Part shown: in pieces, positions 9,171 to 18,872 of the stretch
How the letters are laid out: each line of letters begins with the position of its first letter
Position numbering within the stretch: the stretch's first letter is position 1
DNA from: Pseudarthrobacter oxydans
Lineage (GTDB): Bacteria > Actinomycetota > Actinomycetes > Actinomycetales > Micrococcaceae
Length of the DNA stretch: 64,000 bases
NCBI RefSeq assembly: GCF_013314975.1
Contig: NZ_JABTYH010000015.1
Location: forward strand, 32,267 to 96,266
Direction of reading: 5' to 3'
Position numbers and translations under genes: made by a program
Notes under the pieces: model-generated
Told to the model about the DNA's origin: nothing
What the model saw: the letters and a program-made list of their open reading frames with translations, nothing else
The model's database searches: none

Positions 9171-11369
9171 ATGAAGTCGATGTCAGCTACCAACTTTCCT
9201 TCCGATAAAGCCGGCCGGCCCGGCGATGCCGTCCCGGACGGCGTTCCCCCCGAGCCGGCGGGCCCGGACACCACCCCTGGCGCCGTGGCTGCCAGTGAAA
9301 CCCGGTCCAGTGCCATCATGGCCGCCGGGACGCTCGTGTCCCGGTTCCTGGGCTTTGGCAAGACCTGGATGCTGGGCACGGCCCTTGGCCTGGGCTCCAC
9401 CGTCAACGACACCTTCATCAACGCGAACAACCTGCCCAACCTGATCTTCCTGCTCGTGGCGGGTGGGGTGTTCAATGCTGTCCTCGTTCCGCAGATCATC
9501 AAGGCAAGCAAGGCTCCGGACAGGGGAGCGGACTACATCAGCCGGCTGCTGACGCTGGCTGTGCTGCTCCTGCTGGGCCTGACGGCGCTGGTGACGCTGG
9601 CGGCACCCTGGGTCATTGAGCTCACGACGCAGGGATATACCCCGCAGCAGAAAGCGCTGGCCGTGGCCTTTGCTTTCTGGTGCCTGCCGCAGATCTTCTT
9701 CTACGGCCTCTACGCCCTCCTGACGCAGGTCCTGAACGCCAACGGAGCCTTTGGGCCCGCCATGTGGGCACCCATCCTTAACAACCTGGTGGCCATTGCC
9801 GGCCTGGGGATGTTCATCTGGATTTTCGGCGCCAACGAGGTGAATCCGCACACCCTGGACAACTGGGGCGACACGCAAACCCTCCTGGTGGCCGGGTTCT
9901 CCACCATCGGCGTGGTCTCCCAAACAGCCATCCTGATGATCCCCGTGATGCGACTCAAGCTGGGGATCCGGCCGCGTTTCGGATGGCGGGGGGTGGGACT
10001 GGGCCAGGCAGCCAGGCTGAGCGTCTGGACCCTGCTGACCGCCGCCGTCGGCCAGCTCGCCTTCCTGTATGTCATGCGCATTGCCACCATTCCCGGCGCC
10101 GAACGCATCCGGCTGCAGCAGGCGGGGGACCCCGCTGCCTATATGCTGCCAGGAAACGCCGTGCTGGAGGTGGCCAGCCAGCTGTACCTGCTGCCGCACT
10201 CCATCATTGCCCTGTCCTTGGCCACGGTGCTGTTCAACCGGATGACGCGGGCCTCCCAGGACGGCAACCGCGACGAGCTGCGCGATGCCCTCTCGCACGG
10301 CCTGCGGACCATGGCGGTGGCAACCGTGTTCGGTGCTCTGGCGCTGTTTGCCCTGGCAGGTCCCTTGGGCATGTTCTTCTCGGGCGGGCTCCGCCAGGAC
10401 GGCGTGATGCTGGCCCAGACGCTCACCATCCTGGCGCTGAGCACGCCGTTCATGAGCGCCAACTTCATGATGTCCCGGGTGTTTTACGCAAACGAGGACG
10501 CCAGGACACCCTTCTACGTCCAGCTGCTCCTGGCCGTTGTCTACGTGGCCGGGGCGTTCGCCATCCAATTCCTGCCCGTCACGCAGATCATCTACGCCAT
10601 CGCGGTCCTCTACATGGTGGGCAACATCCTCTCCGTGGTCATCAGCGCCTGGTTCCTGCGGCGCCTCCTGGGTCACCTGGACGGGCCACGAATCGCCAAC
10701 TCCTACATCCGCATGGGGTACGCAGCGCTTGGTTCGGCCATCGCCGGAGCCGGTGCCCTGTGGCTCCTGGGAAGCTACAGTCCGGACGGCTTTGCCTGGC
10801 GCGACAGGCTGACAGCCCTGATCACCGTCGTCGTGGTGGGTCCCATCATGCTGGTGGCCTACTTCTTCCTCCTCAAGTTGTTCCGGGTTTCCGAACTGCG
10901 CGACCTGCTCCGTCCCCTCCTCGGCCGGCTGGGGCGCGGCGGACCTGCCGCACCTCCGGCTGGAGGCGGGACCCCGCCGTCGGACTCTTCCCCCGGTTCC
11001 GGCCCAGATTCGCCGTCTGGTTCACCGTCCGGTTCGCCCTCCGGTGGACGCCAGCACCCGGAACGTGCCACCACATCCGTGGACACAGGCCTCATCCCAA
11101 GGATTTCCGGTGAGTTCGACGCCGTCTCCTTCAGGGCCGGGCCGGCCCCGGAACAGGAGGCGCCCGGGCGGGGGGGGCGGGGGAAGGAACCGCTCGACGG
11201 CGATGGCCCTCCAACGTCCGACGGCGACTACCTCCCCGGGGAGGACCAACCCAGCACGGCACGGGGTGGCTTCCTGCGGGAGCAGATCCCCCTTCCAGGG
11301 CGCCGCACCTTCCAGGGGAAGCCCGGCGAGAACCCCCATTTCAAGCCGAGGAAACCCCGGAAAAAGTGA
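9171..11369 (+). CDS. murJ: lipid II flippase MurJ (MviN family)
   Basis: A 732-residue MATE-like polytopic protein expected to flip lipid II across the membrane for peptidoglycan synthesis. Hydrophobic helices run from about residue 40 to 580, and the first holds the MurJ-type segment SRFLGFGKTWMLG. After the last helix comes a Pro/Gly/Ser-rich cytoplasmic tail of about 130 residues with PSGSPSGSPSG repeats. Unlike the mycobacterial protein, the pseudokinase and extracellular domains are not fused here but sit in the next gene. An 8-base G run at 11170-11177 lies in the tail. Confidence 0.93.
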   Translation: MKSMSATNFPSDKAGRPGDAVPDGVPPEPAGPDTTPGAVAASETRSSAIMAAGTLVSRFLGFGKTWMLGTALGLGSTVNDTFINANNLPNLIFLLVAGGVFNAVLVPQIIKASKAPDRGADYISRLLTLAVLLLLGLTALVTLAAPWVIELTTQGYTPQQKALAVAFAFWCLPQIFFYGLYALLTQVLNANGAFGPAMWAPILNNLVAIAGLGMFIWIFGANEVNPHTLDNWGDTQTLLVAGFSTIGVVSQTAILMIPVMRLKLGIRPRFGWRGVGLGQAARLSVWTLLTAAVGQLAFLYVMRIATIPGAERIRLQQAGDPAAYMLPGNAVLEVASQLYLLPHSIIALSLATVLFNRMTRASQDGNRDELRDALSHGLRTMAVATVFGALALFALAGPLGMFFSGGLRQDGVMLAQTLTILALSTPFMSANFMMSRVFYANEDARTPFYVQLLLAVVYVAGAFAIQFLPVTQIIYAIAVLYMVGNILSVVISAWFLRRLLGHLDGPRIANSYIRMGYAALGSAIAGAGALWLLGSYSPDGFAWRDRLTALITVVVVGPIMLVAYFFLLKLFRVSELRDLLRPLLGRLGRGGPAAPPAGGGTPPSDSSPGSGPDSPSGSPSGSPSGGRQHPERATTSVDTGLIPRISGEFDAVSFRAGPAPEQEAPGRGGRGKEPLDGDGPPTSDGDYLPGEDQPSTARGGFLREQIPLPGRRTFQGKPGENPHFKPRKPRKK

Positions 11370-11534
11370 CGTTCCCGCGGTTTCCGGCTGCCGTCGTCCA
11401 AGGTGGAAGGGACGCAATCGGCTAGGATCGGAAGGGTACAGGGGTAGTTGCATCCAGGGGTCAGGCGCCCGCCGGCTCCTGGACGGTGGTTGCATCATTC
11501 AAGCCGGCAATCCCGGACAGTCTAGGAGGAACAC

Positions 11535-13112
11535 GTGTCCAACCCGATCGATGTCGGATCAGTACTGGGCGGCCGCTATAAGGTCACTGCCACGGTATTG
11601 GCCTCGCACGACCACGATCTGGTGCTGGACGGTGTGGATCAGGTCCTGAACCGTCCCGTCAGCATACTGGTGGCCGGACCCGGCAACACCGAACAGGTTG
11701 CCCAGAGTGCCCGCGAAGTAGCCACCGGGGAACGTCCCGGCACCGTCCAGGTCCTGGACCTTGGCATGAGCGAGGCAGCCACCTACCTCATCACCAACCA
11801 CACCTCCGCGGCGGATCTGCTGGACCTGGTGGTGGCCTCCAACCCTCCCTACGTGGAACCGTTTTTCACAGACACCCTGGGAAGCGAAATCTTTGGCCAG
11901 CCACGGTCGAACGAGCCGGAACCCTACGACGATGAAGACCATGTGGAAGCCGGCTACATCAACTACGGGGACAACCACCCCAGCCAGGTGGATCCCTACC
12001 GGGCAGCACCGGCCGTTCCGCCGAAGCCGCCGGTCCGTCCTGCTGCCGCGCCTTCCGCTGGACGCCCGTCCAACGGGGCCTCCGCTGGTGGCGGGGCAAC
12101 AGCATCCGGTGGAGCCCTTGCTGCGGGAGGAGCCGCAGCTGCGGCCGCTGCCGCCGGCTCCGGAACCGACCGTTCTGCACGCCCGGAGGAGGAGCACCAG
12201 ACCGCCTACACGCCGGCAGCAGGCCACACCCAAGGATCTCCCGGCTCACCTGCGGGTAAGCCCAAGGTTTCCCTGTGGTCCGATGACGATTACGCGCACG
12301 CTGAAGAGCATGCCCCGGTGGAATCGCCGGTCGACGACGAACCAGAGGCCAAGAAGAAAAAATCCTCCGTTTTCGCACGGTCGGCCGCGCCCGCAGCTGC
12401 CGCCGGCGCAGCCGTCCCCGATCAGGGCGGTTATGACGACGACGACCGTGACGAACCTGCCCGCGAGCCCCGCTCCATGCGCTGGCTGGTGGGTGGACTG
12501 CTGGCCGTGGTGCTCATTGCCGGCCTGGTATTTGCCGTCACCAACCTGGGCAGCCTGTTCTCCTCACAGCCCCAGGCAGTGCCCACGGCACCCGGGACAA
12601 ACGGCAACGCTCCCGAAGCCACCTCGGCTCCGACGCAGGAACCCACAACGGCACCGCCGGCAGCGCCACCGGCCATCGAGAGCATCACCAGGCAGGGCAA
12701 CTTCGACTTTGCCGCCACCTTTGATGGCGACCTCGTCAGGGCGTACGACGGCAACGCCGCGAGCTTCTGGTCAGACATGGAGTTCGCTACCGAGAACTGG
12801 GGCGGATTGGCACCCCAGGGCGTGCCCCTGGTAGTGAAGCTCGAAAACCCGGCCCGGGTCTCCTCCATTACGCTTTCGCAGCTTGGTGGCTCCGGTGGCA
12901 ACATCACCGTCTACACCAACGACCGTCCTTCACTGGATGGGGCTAAAGCGGTAGGGACCAACAGCTTCACCTCAACCGACCTGACCATGCCATTGGCGGA
13001 GCCGGTGGAGGCCGAGTATGTGATCGTCTCCATAAACTCCCTGCCGCGGCTGGCTGCTCCCAAAACCCGCTACGGATTCGGCATCCGGCTCGCGGAGATC
13101 AAGGTCCAGTAA
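11535..13112 (+). CDS. degenerate pseudokinase–TM–discoidin-like protein, MurJ partner
   Basis: A 525-residue single-pass membrane protein. Residues of about 1-95 look like a kinase N-lobe (LGGRYKVTATVLA... LNRPVSILVA), but the glycine loop and the ATP-binding lysine are missing and no catalytic or DFG motifs follow. A long Ala/Pro/acidic linker comes next, then a membrane helix near residues 315-337, then an extracellular beta-rich region from about 380 that resembles the discoidin-like domain at the end of mycobacterial MviN. A strong AGGAGG precedes the GTG start. It lies directly after murJ and probably recruits signalling partners such as FhaA to MurJ; this role is inferred from the mycobacterial fusion. 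Confidence 0.75.
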   Translation: MSNPIDVGSVLGGRYKVTATVLASHDHDLVLDGVDQVLNRPVSILVAGPGNTEQVAQSAREVATGERPGTVQVLDLGMSEAATYLITNHTSAADLLDLVVASNPPYVEPFFTDTLGSEIFGQPRSNEPEPYDDEDHVEAGYINYGDNHPSQVDPYRAAPAVPPKPPVRPAAAPSAGRPSNGASAGGGATASGGALAAGGAAAAAAAAGSGTDRSARPEEEHQTAYTPAAGHTQGSPGSPAGKPKVSLWSDDDYAHAEEHAPVESPVDDEPEAKKKKSSVFARSAAPAAAAGAAVPDQGGYDDDDRDEPAREPRSMRWLVGGLLAVVLIAGLVFAVTNLGSLFSSQPQAVPTAPGTNGNAPEATSAPTQEPTTAPPAAPPAIESITRQGNFDFAATFDGDLVRAYDGNAASFWSDMEFATENWGGLAPQGVPLVVKLENPARVSSITLSQLGGSGGNITVYTNDRPSLDGAKAVGTNSFTSTDLTMPLAEPVEAEYVIVSINSLPRLAAPKTRYGFGIRLAEIKVQ

Positions 13113-13367
13113 ACAGGCTCCTCCGGGCTGCAGCTTTCGTACCGGCTCTGGCCGTCATCAGCGCGGAAATCTGGACAAACCCTGCAGCAGGCGGCGTGCC
13201 CCTGCCGGGACGGTAACCTTGAAAGAGCGCCTATGGTGACGGCGGCCTGCCGTGTACCGGTGGTCTACCATGTCCTGGCGCCGGAATAATCAGCAACACG
13301 CAGCAGTTGTGCCATGTGGCCGGCCTCCACGAGGGGCGCGTCAACCAAGGAAGAGGTTCACCGTTCA

Positions 13368-14324
13368 GTGACCATCGCAGAAAACACCGCGTCCGATGTA
13401 CGTGATGTCATCATTGTCGGTTCAGGCCCGGCCGGTTACACGGCAGCTGTCTACACAGCACGTGCCAACCTGAAGCCGCTGATGCTTGCCGGCTCCGTCA
13501 CTGCCGGCGGCGAACTCATGAACACCACAGACGTTGAGAACTATCCGGGCTTTCCGGAAGGGATCATGGGTCCAGACCTGATGGAGAACTTCGAGAAGCA
13601 GGCTGTCCGTTTTGGCACGGAGATCCAGTTCGAGGACGTTACAAGCCTTGAGCTTGAAGGGCCGGTAAAGACGGTCACCATCGCGACCGGTGAGAGCTTC
13701 AAGGCGAAGGCCGTCATCCTTTCCACCGGATCTGCCTACCGCGAATTGGGCCTGCCGAACGAAAAGCGTCTCTCCGGACACGGCGTTAGCTGGTGTGCAA
13801 CCTGCGATGGTTTCTTTTTCAAAGATCAGGACATTGCCGTGATCGGCGGTGGCGACTCCGCCATGGAGGAGGCCCTGTTCCTCACCAAGTTTGCCAGGAC
13901 GGTCACGGTTGTGCACCGCCGGGACTCCCTCAAGGCTTCCAAGATCATGGCTGACCGTGCCCTGGCCCACGAGAAGATCAGCTTTGTCTGGAACAGCACT
14001 GTGGACGACGTCATCGGCGAGGACAAGGTCACCGGGCTGAAGATCAAGAACCTACTCGACGGCAGTGTTTCGGATCTCGCAGTAACAGGCGTGTTCGTTG
14101 CGATCGGCAACGACCCGAGGACCGAATTGGTCAAGGACATCCTGGACCTCACCCCTGAGGGCACCATCGCCGTCGAAGGACGCAGCTCGAGAACCAGCAT
14201 TCCCGGAGTGTTTGCAGCCGGAGACGTGGTGGACCCCACCTACCGCCAGGCGATCACCGCTTCCGGCTCCGGCTGTGTAGCGGCAATTGATGTTGAGCAC
14301 TACCTCGCAGACTTGCCCGCGTAA
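13368..14324 (+). CDS. trxB: thioredoxin-disulfide reductase
   Basis: A flavoprotein of about 318 residues that uses NADPH to reduce thioredoxin. Visible motifs are the FAD site [16 protein letters not shown], the redox pair in WCATCDGFF near residue 144, the NADPH site [10 protein letters not shown] and the C-terminal [11 protein letters not shown]. The GTG at 13368 (VTIAENTA) is preferred because a purine-rich GGAAGAGG sits upstream of it and earlier residues look random. trxA follows 35 bp downstream, so the two form an operon. Confidence 0.95.
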   Translation: MTIAENTASDVRDVIIVGSGPAGYTAAVYTARANLKPLMLAGSVTAGGELMNTTDVENYPGFPEGIMGPDLMENFEKQAVRFGTEIQFEDVTSLELEGPVKTVTIATGESFKAKAVILSTGSAYRELGLPNEKRLSGHGVSWCATCDGFFFKDQDIAVIGGGDSAMEEALFLTKFARTVTVVHRRDSLKASKIMADRALAHEKISFVWNSTVDDVIGEDKVTGLKIKNLLDGSVSDLAVTGVFVAIGNDPRTELVKDILDLTPEGTIAVEGRSSRTSIPGVFAAGDVVDPTYRQAITASGSGCVAAIDVEHYLADLPA

Positions 14325-14359
14325 TTACCGCCACGATACCCGAAGAGAGAGATCAGGTT

Positions 14360-14686
14360 ATGAGCAACGCAAAAGACGTAACAGACGCAAGCTTCAGCAC
14401 GGACGTATTGTCCTCCGACAAGCCGGTAATCGTTGATTTCTGGGCTGAATGGTGCGGCCCCTGCCGCAAGCTCGGTCCCATCCTGGATGAGATCTCGGTC
14501 GAGTACAGCGAAAAGGTGGATGTCGTGAAGGTGAACGTGGACGATAACCCCGCCATCGCCGCAGAATACGGCATTACGTCGATCCCGGCCGTGTACCTCT
14601 TCCAGGGTGGAGAAGTGAAGAACACGGTCATCGGTGCCAAGCCGAAGCAGTTCTTCGAAAAAGAGTTTGCGGACGTCCTGTCCTGA
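14360..14686 (+). CDS. trxA: thioredoxin
   Basis: A 108-residue thioredoxin with the active site WCGPC near residue 33 and the cis-proline region TSIPAVYLFQGG. It is the substrate of the adjacent TrxB and reduces cytoplasmic protein disulfides. A strong terminator follows within 35 bp, which marks the end of the murJ-side genes before the long non-coding region. Confidence 0.96.
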   Translation: MSNAKDVTDASFSTDVLSSDKPVIVDFWAEWCGPCRKLGPILDEISVEYSEKVDVVKVNVDDNPAIAAEYGITSIPAVYLFQGGEVKNTVIGAKPKQFFEKEFADVLS

Positions 14687-14717
14687 GCGTGCACCGGCTC
14701 GGATGAGTCGAGCTTGG

Positions 14718-14753
14718 AAAAGTGGCCACTGCATATGCGGTGGCCACTTTTTT
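14718..14753 (+). terminator. intrinsic terminator after trxA
   Basis: The arms AGTGGCCAC and GTGGCCACT enclose the palindromic GCATATGC and are followed by six T residues. This is a textbook rho-independent terminator for the trxB-trxA operon. The A-run on the other side would let it work in both directions. Confidence 0.92.
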
Positions 14754-14852
14754 GTGTACGCGCGGCCTGGAAATCAATTTCTGCTCGTACTGTCCGTTTA
14801 TCGTTGAGCAAAGATACCCACCTGTAGACCGGGCGGCTGGAGTAGTAGGCTC

Positions 14853-14866
14853 GTTTCACGTGAAAC
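14853..14866. promoter_or_regulatory. parS site 1
   Basis: Exact palindrome GTTTCACGTGAAAC, the conserved core of chromosomal parS bound by ParB. It is the site closest to trxA. Confidence 0.93.
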
Positions 14867-15272
14867 GCTTGCCTGCCCGGAGTTGCCTCCGTACCGCCAA
14901 AAGGCATGGGAGTCGAAAATACCTGGCCGAGGGCGTCCAATAGGGGCTCCAAAGTGCCACTATCTAGCTAGCCGGGACCGAAGACGTGCATCAGAAGCTA
15001 TTTCAGCCAGGCGGCGTCTGCACGCTATCGTTTGCGTGCTCCAATCAATGAACAAGGACGCTCCACCGACCGTTTCAGCAATCTTAATGCTCCTAGATCT
15101 GAGGCAGAGTGCCAAACTAGCGCCAGGGGGAAGCGCCGCGGCGGGTGGAACTCTCAGAACGCGTGTCCCTACAGGGCACGTTGGAGGACGGTTCGAACAT
15201 TCTGATGCAGACGCCTCAGGGGTTGACGGTGTACCGGGCGGGGGGGTGCAGTGCCGGCATAGTGACCGAACC

Positions 15273-15286
15273 GTTTCACGTGAAAC
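15273..15286. promoter_or_regulatory. parS site 2
   Basis: Exact palindrome GTTTCACGTGAAAC. It lies 61 bp before the next copy, the tightest pair in the cluster. Confidence 0.93.
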
Positions 15287-15333
15287 ACACGAGGATCACT
15301 GAGTTTTACGCGTACACGCTCCCACGTGGGGCG

Positions 15334-15347
15334 GTTTCACGTGAAAC
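15334..15347. promoter_or_regulatory. parS site 3
   Basis: Exact palindrome GTTTCACGTGAAAC, paired with site 2 at a distance of 61 bp. Confidence 0.93.
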
Positions 15348-16065
15348 ATGGAGCGACGTTTCCCCCGGCATCAGCAGCCCCTAAGTTTTCCGCTCCAAAG
15401 GCTACCTTCACCCAAATTTCGTACTGAGTGGACTTTTCGCTGCAGGTCTCGCCCCTGAGCCGCCGTCGATAATGGCGCCCTGGCACAACATCCGTCCGGC
15501 CGCGCTCAGGTCTCCACGATACGGCCCGGCGCAGTCTGGGCCGGCCCAGCGTAGAAAACAAAATTCCCGACTTGTCGCAATCAAGCTCGGGTCCAGCAAC
15601 AGCCTCACGCGGAGCGCCCTAGAAGGCGGCGGTCATTCAGGACACTCGCACCAGTGGCGGAAACCAAGCAGGCCAACTGTAGCAATGTCTTGATTTCCCA
15701 CTACGAACACACTCCCGGTGTAGGTGCAGCAGTGAGCACGGACCAGGATTCATCTAGTCATTGAATCCAAGCCCCGCCGATCGTTGTGCCCGAGGGATAT
15801 CGTGCCCACCCCGATTTTCCGGGCTGTCCTGCTTCGGAAGGTCGGTGCACCCGAAGACCTATGAGAACGGCATACCTGCGTTCGCAGGCAACGCAAACTA
15901 TCCAAGCGGCCAATCGTCAGAACATACTGATCACACGTTTGCGGAAGCGGGCGGTGACGCCTATGAGCCGACGACCAGGCTTGATGGCACCCTAATCTTG
16001 ACCACGAGCCCTCCGTCGACAACACAATCCAAAGCTGGTCGCAAATGATGAGTACCCGGGACGCC

Positions 16066-16079
16066 GTTTCACGTGAAAC
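16066..16079. promoter_or_regulatory. parS site 4
   Basis: Exact palindrome GTTTCACGTGAAAC, just before the first DnaA-box-like site at 16145. Confidence 0.93.
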
Positions 16080-16616
16080 ATGCGCGGTTGCGTGGGCCAT
16101 GCGGTTGTTAGGGCCTTATGTTGTACCGAAAACAAGAGGTGGAGATATCCACACTGTTGTCCAGACAATAAAGCGGCCAATCGCGCATTGAACTGGGGGA
16201 TACCCTAGCACTCGAGACATAGCGTGGACTGTAGCGCGGTACTCACGCACGCTTATGCCCACAGACCCTTCCTGCCGGTTCCTCTGCACCCAGTCCAGCT
16301 TTGAACACAGAGCATCAGGTACGGAATTGGTGGAGCTGACTCGTTCGCCTTCCACCGACAACGGCCCCCTGAACGAACTCATTGGCGGCAGACCTATGGC
16401 AGAACGATTGATATCCTCTAGCTACTTGCTCCACGGCGGAAAGTACAAGAGCTGATCCATGGTTCGGCTGATGTCCGACGTCGTGATACGAGCTGACCGC
16501 TTCATGGATCAACAGGGCGGGGCTGTGGCTACATAGTCCAAGGACCCAGAATGCTCAGAGCAAAGGGGAAGAAATAGGTATCCAGGAGAGGTCGTAAGGG
16601 CGTAGATCGGTGCTGG

Positions 16617-17020
16617 ATATCCACAATCTTTTCCACAGCCAGAGACCTCAATATTCACAGTGATATCCACAGGCCTGGTTGCGCCACGTCAGCTCTGTCT
16701 CGGGTTGGCTGCTCGCGACCCACTCTCGATGCTGCGCATAACCTCATGCCTTAGCGTCCGACCACCTCGGTGATGGCTCATTGAAACGTCTCCAAAGGCC
16801 CGCCCGATCTGCACGAAAGTGCACTACTTAAGCTGATTTCCACTCAGTGTGATGTGCGGCTCCTTGCGGCGCCATCGTGTTTCACGTGAAACACAGGGGC
16901 GCGCCGGCCTGCCGTACCTCAACAGGTGCCCAAAGGAAGAACGTACCGACTCCTCGGATCGTCGTTCTGCGTGCGCGAGGAGCCGGTCCTCCCGTCCGAT
17001 CATCCACAAAGTTATCCACA
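16617..17020. promoter_or_regulatory. DnaA-box-like patch inside the parS region
   Basis: One consensus TTATCCACA lies at 17012-17020. One-mismatch versions are ATATCCACA at 16617 and 16663, TTTTCCACA at 16629 and TCATCCACA at 17000. A further pair, ATATCCACA at 16145 and TTGTCCAGA at 16157, lies 0.5 kb to the left. All point the same way. Binding by DnaA is inferred from sequence only. Confidence 0.5.
16879..16892. promoter_or_regulatory. parS site 5
   Basis: Exact palindrome that extends to the full 16-bp form TGTTTCACGTGAAACA. It is interleaved with the DnaA-box-like patch at 16617-17020. Confidence 0.94.
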
Positions 17021-17680
17021 GCGTTTTCCACGGCCCATCGCTGCCCGGCCTGAGCCGCCTCACTCATAGCTCGTCACGCCCATTCGACCACGAGTGTCGA
17101 CATTTGGCCCTACCCGACAGCACGTACAAACATTGACCGTCAAGGGGCGGCGCACGACGCCGATATGGAGGCAATCATTTTGCGACCAGGGCCATGAGCC
17201 GCAGACCACGGGGGAGTACGTCGACGGTATGCGCGTGAACCAAGCGCTTACCATCGACTGCCAGACTCCACGTGGGTCGTGGCGTTATACCTGCCGATGG
17301 ACAGGCTTTAGACAATTCTCCCTAATCAGTTCGTTCGGCATATGTGCACCTCCGACGCTCTGATCGCCGGCACACGCCACATCCGCGGACATGAGATCGT
17401 GGAGATTAGCGGTGAGGGTCGTTCAGGTTCGGGTAACATTCAAGGCTGATCATCGACATGGAGGTCGTAAGATATATGACCTGTCGTTCTGCGGGTGAAG
17501 ATGCCGGCGCGCTCATGCCCAGGGGAAAACGTCGGCCCATGTCTGTGTCATTATGACTGCTCAGTCGCAGCTGGACGTCTCTGGCGGTCGGCGGTCGTAT
17601 TTTTGGTCCCAGTCGCAGGAGCCGGCCCGGAATACGCCGCATTTTCAGTCCTTCGGCCCCAGCACTAGGTGGCGCTCACT

Positions 17681-17694
17681 GTTTCACGTGAAAC
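17681..17694. promoter_or_regulatory. parS site 6
   Basis: Exact palindrome GTTTCACGTGAAAC inside the gene desert. Confidence 0.93.
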
Positions 17695-18176
17695 GCATGG
17701 AACGGGATTCAAAGGCCCATGCTCGCATTTGATTGTTCTTCTGCATGCAACGGCCCGTGTTGGCAGGCCGTTGTGGTTCTGGGTATCGGCTTGTACGGGC
17801 CTTTCATGCAGAGGGGTAGCTGGCTCTGCGGCCCTACATCAGGACAACAGGGACCTTCTCTGGGGCCCTGGAGCCGAGGGAGACGGATCAGCCCTCGATC
17901 ACGCGCTTATCTACAACATTGACGTCCGGACGGGCCGCCTGCAGCTCCTGCCAGTGCTGACGGAGCTGCTCCCAAGCCCCTCAAGTCCGAGGCATTACAC
18001 AAAGTGCCTGAATGATGTGAAGGGCTCCTTCTCTCCTAGGTCAGACTTGGCACCGGTGATGCCAAATGCGGCGGTAGCGGAAATGACGACGAACACGGAC
18101 ATGCAAAGAAGAGCGTGCAGAAATTGAGAGCACCGAACTGATCAGCAGGCCGCTGAGCTGCAGCGCTGACATACCT

Positions 18177-18190
18177 GTTTCACGTGAAAC
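18177..18190. promoter_or_regulatory. parS site 7
   Basis: Exact palindrome GTTTCACGTGAAAC, about 0.7 kb from the end of parB. Confidence 0.93.
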
Positions 18191-18472
18191 GTAAAGGACA
18201 TACGGCCTTCCTTGAATCTCGTATAGGTGTGGGGTTCGAGTACCTCTCATTGCCCAGGCTCAGAGCCCTGTTTCTAAGGGTTTCTTGGGGCGCAATTCGG
18301 GCCGCATCGGCTGCTGAACCTACTAGATGGAAATTTAGACTGCGTCGCTCTACTTCCAGTGGGACTTACATCGAGGATAAGGAGGCGACATCAGGGAATA
18401 GCCACATATCCTCTTTGTGAATAGACTCAACGAAGTACGGCCGACTTGAACAGTACCAATCCTCGGGGCTGC

Positions 18473-18486
18473 GTTTCACGTGAAAC
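18473..18486. promoter_or_regulatory. parS site 8
   Basis: Exact palindrome GTTTCACGTGAAAC, the copy nearest to parB. It lies inside a 12-bp inverted repeat (18455-18466 and 18545-18556). Confidence 0.93.
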
Positions 18487-18839
18487 GTTACTGTCCTGTG
18501 CGTGGAACTTCAGCTTGAGAAGAGGACCTCCATGGGTGGGCGTTCCGAGGATTGGTTCCCCTAACCTGAACTGGCCGTTCAGTCTAAATCGGCGAACCAA
18601 TCACGCCACCTCTCTGAAACCCTAGAATGGTACCCCAGCCGCGAGTCTCTCAGCCGTAGAACCTAGTGGCGGGACGGAGGCACAACCAAATCCTCGCAAG
18701 GCCGTGACACCGTATCAGCAGCTCTGTACAACTTCCCGTGCCCCTCGACCGATCCACAAGACTCGATGATGGGTCATAAGTTTGGGATGTGACGATCTTC
18801 CACCCTTATCGGCTCTCACGGGGAGGGCCCCGGATACAC

Positions 18840-18872
18840 GTAGGGCCCGATTCGGAGTGAACCCGGCCCTAC
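18840..18872 (-). terminator. possible hairpin after parB
   Basis: The arms GTAGGGCC and GGCCCTAC lie 13 bp beyond the parB stop with a 17-base loop. No T-tract follows, so termination here is a weak call. Confidence 0.35.

Larger units (their letters stand above)
14754..18839. other. 4.1-kb gene desert carrying the parS cluster
   Basis: No open frame here has a recognisable domain, a good ribosome-binding site with coding-like third positions, or GC content like the genes around it. Two 60-base lines I counted (15001 and 18001) are 55% and 52% GC, against 60% for a counted gyrB line (33001). The stretch contains eight identical 14-bp parS palindromes and a patch of DnaA-box-like sites. In mycobacteria cwlM lies between trx and parB; no remnant of it is seen. 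The region probably serves as the centromere. Confidence 0.75.

Noticed and set aside
9183..10676. 497-codon open frame antisense to murJ
   Set aside because: Low-complexity product rich in Gln, His and Gly, as expected opposite a GC-rich membrane protein gene.
17748..17773. Hairpin CAACGGCC / GGCCGTTG in the gene desert
   Set aside because: An 8-bp stem with a 10-base loop is expected by chance in a region of this size, and there is no T-tract or adjacent gene.
14883..18420. Open frames of 60-150 codons in the trxA-parB gap
   Set aside because: None has a recognised domain, a fitting ribosome-binding site or coding-like composition. Several share residues such as FHVKR or VSRET only because they read through parS.
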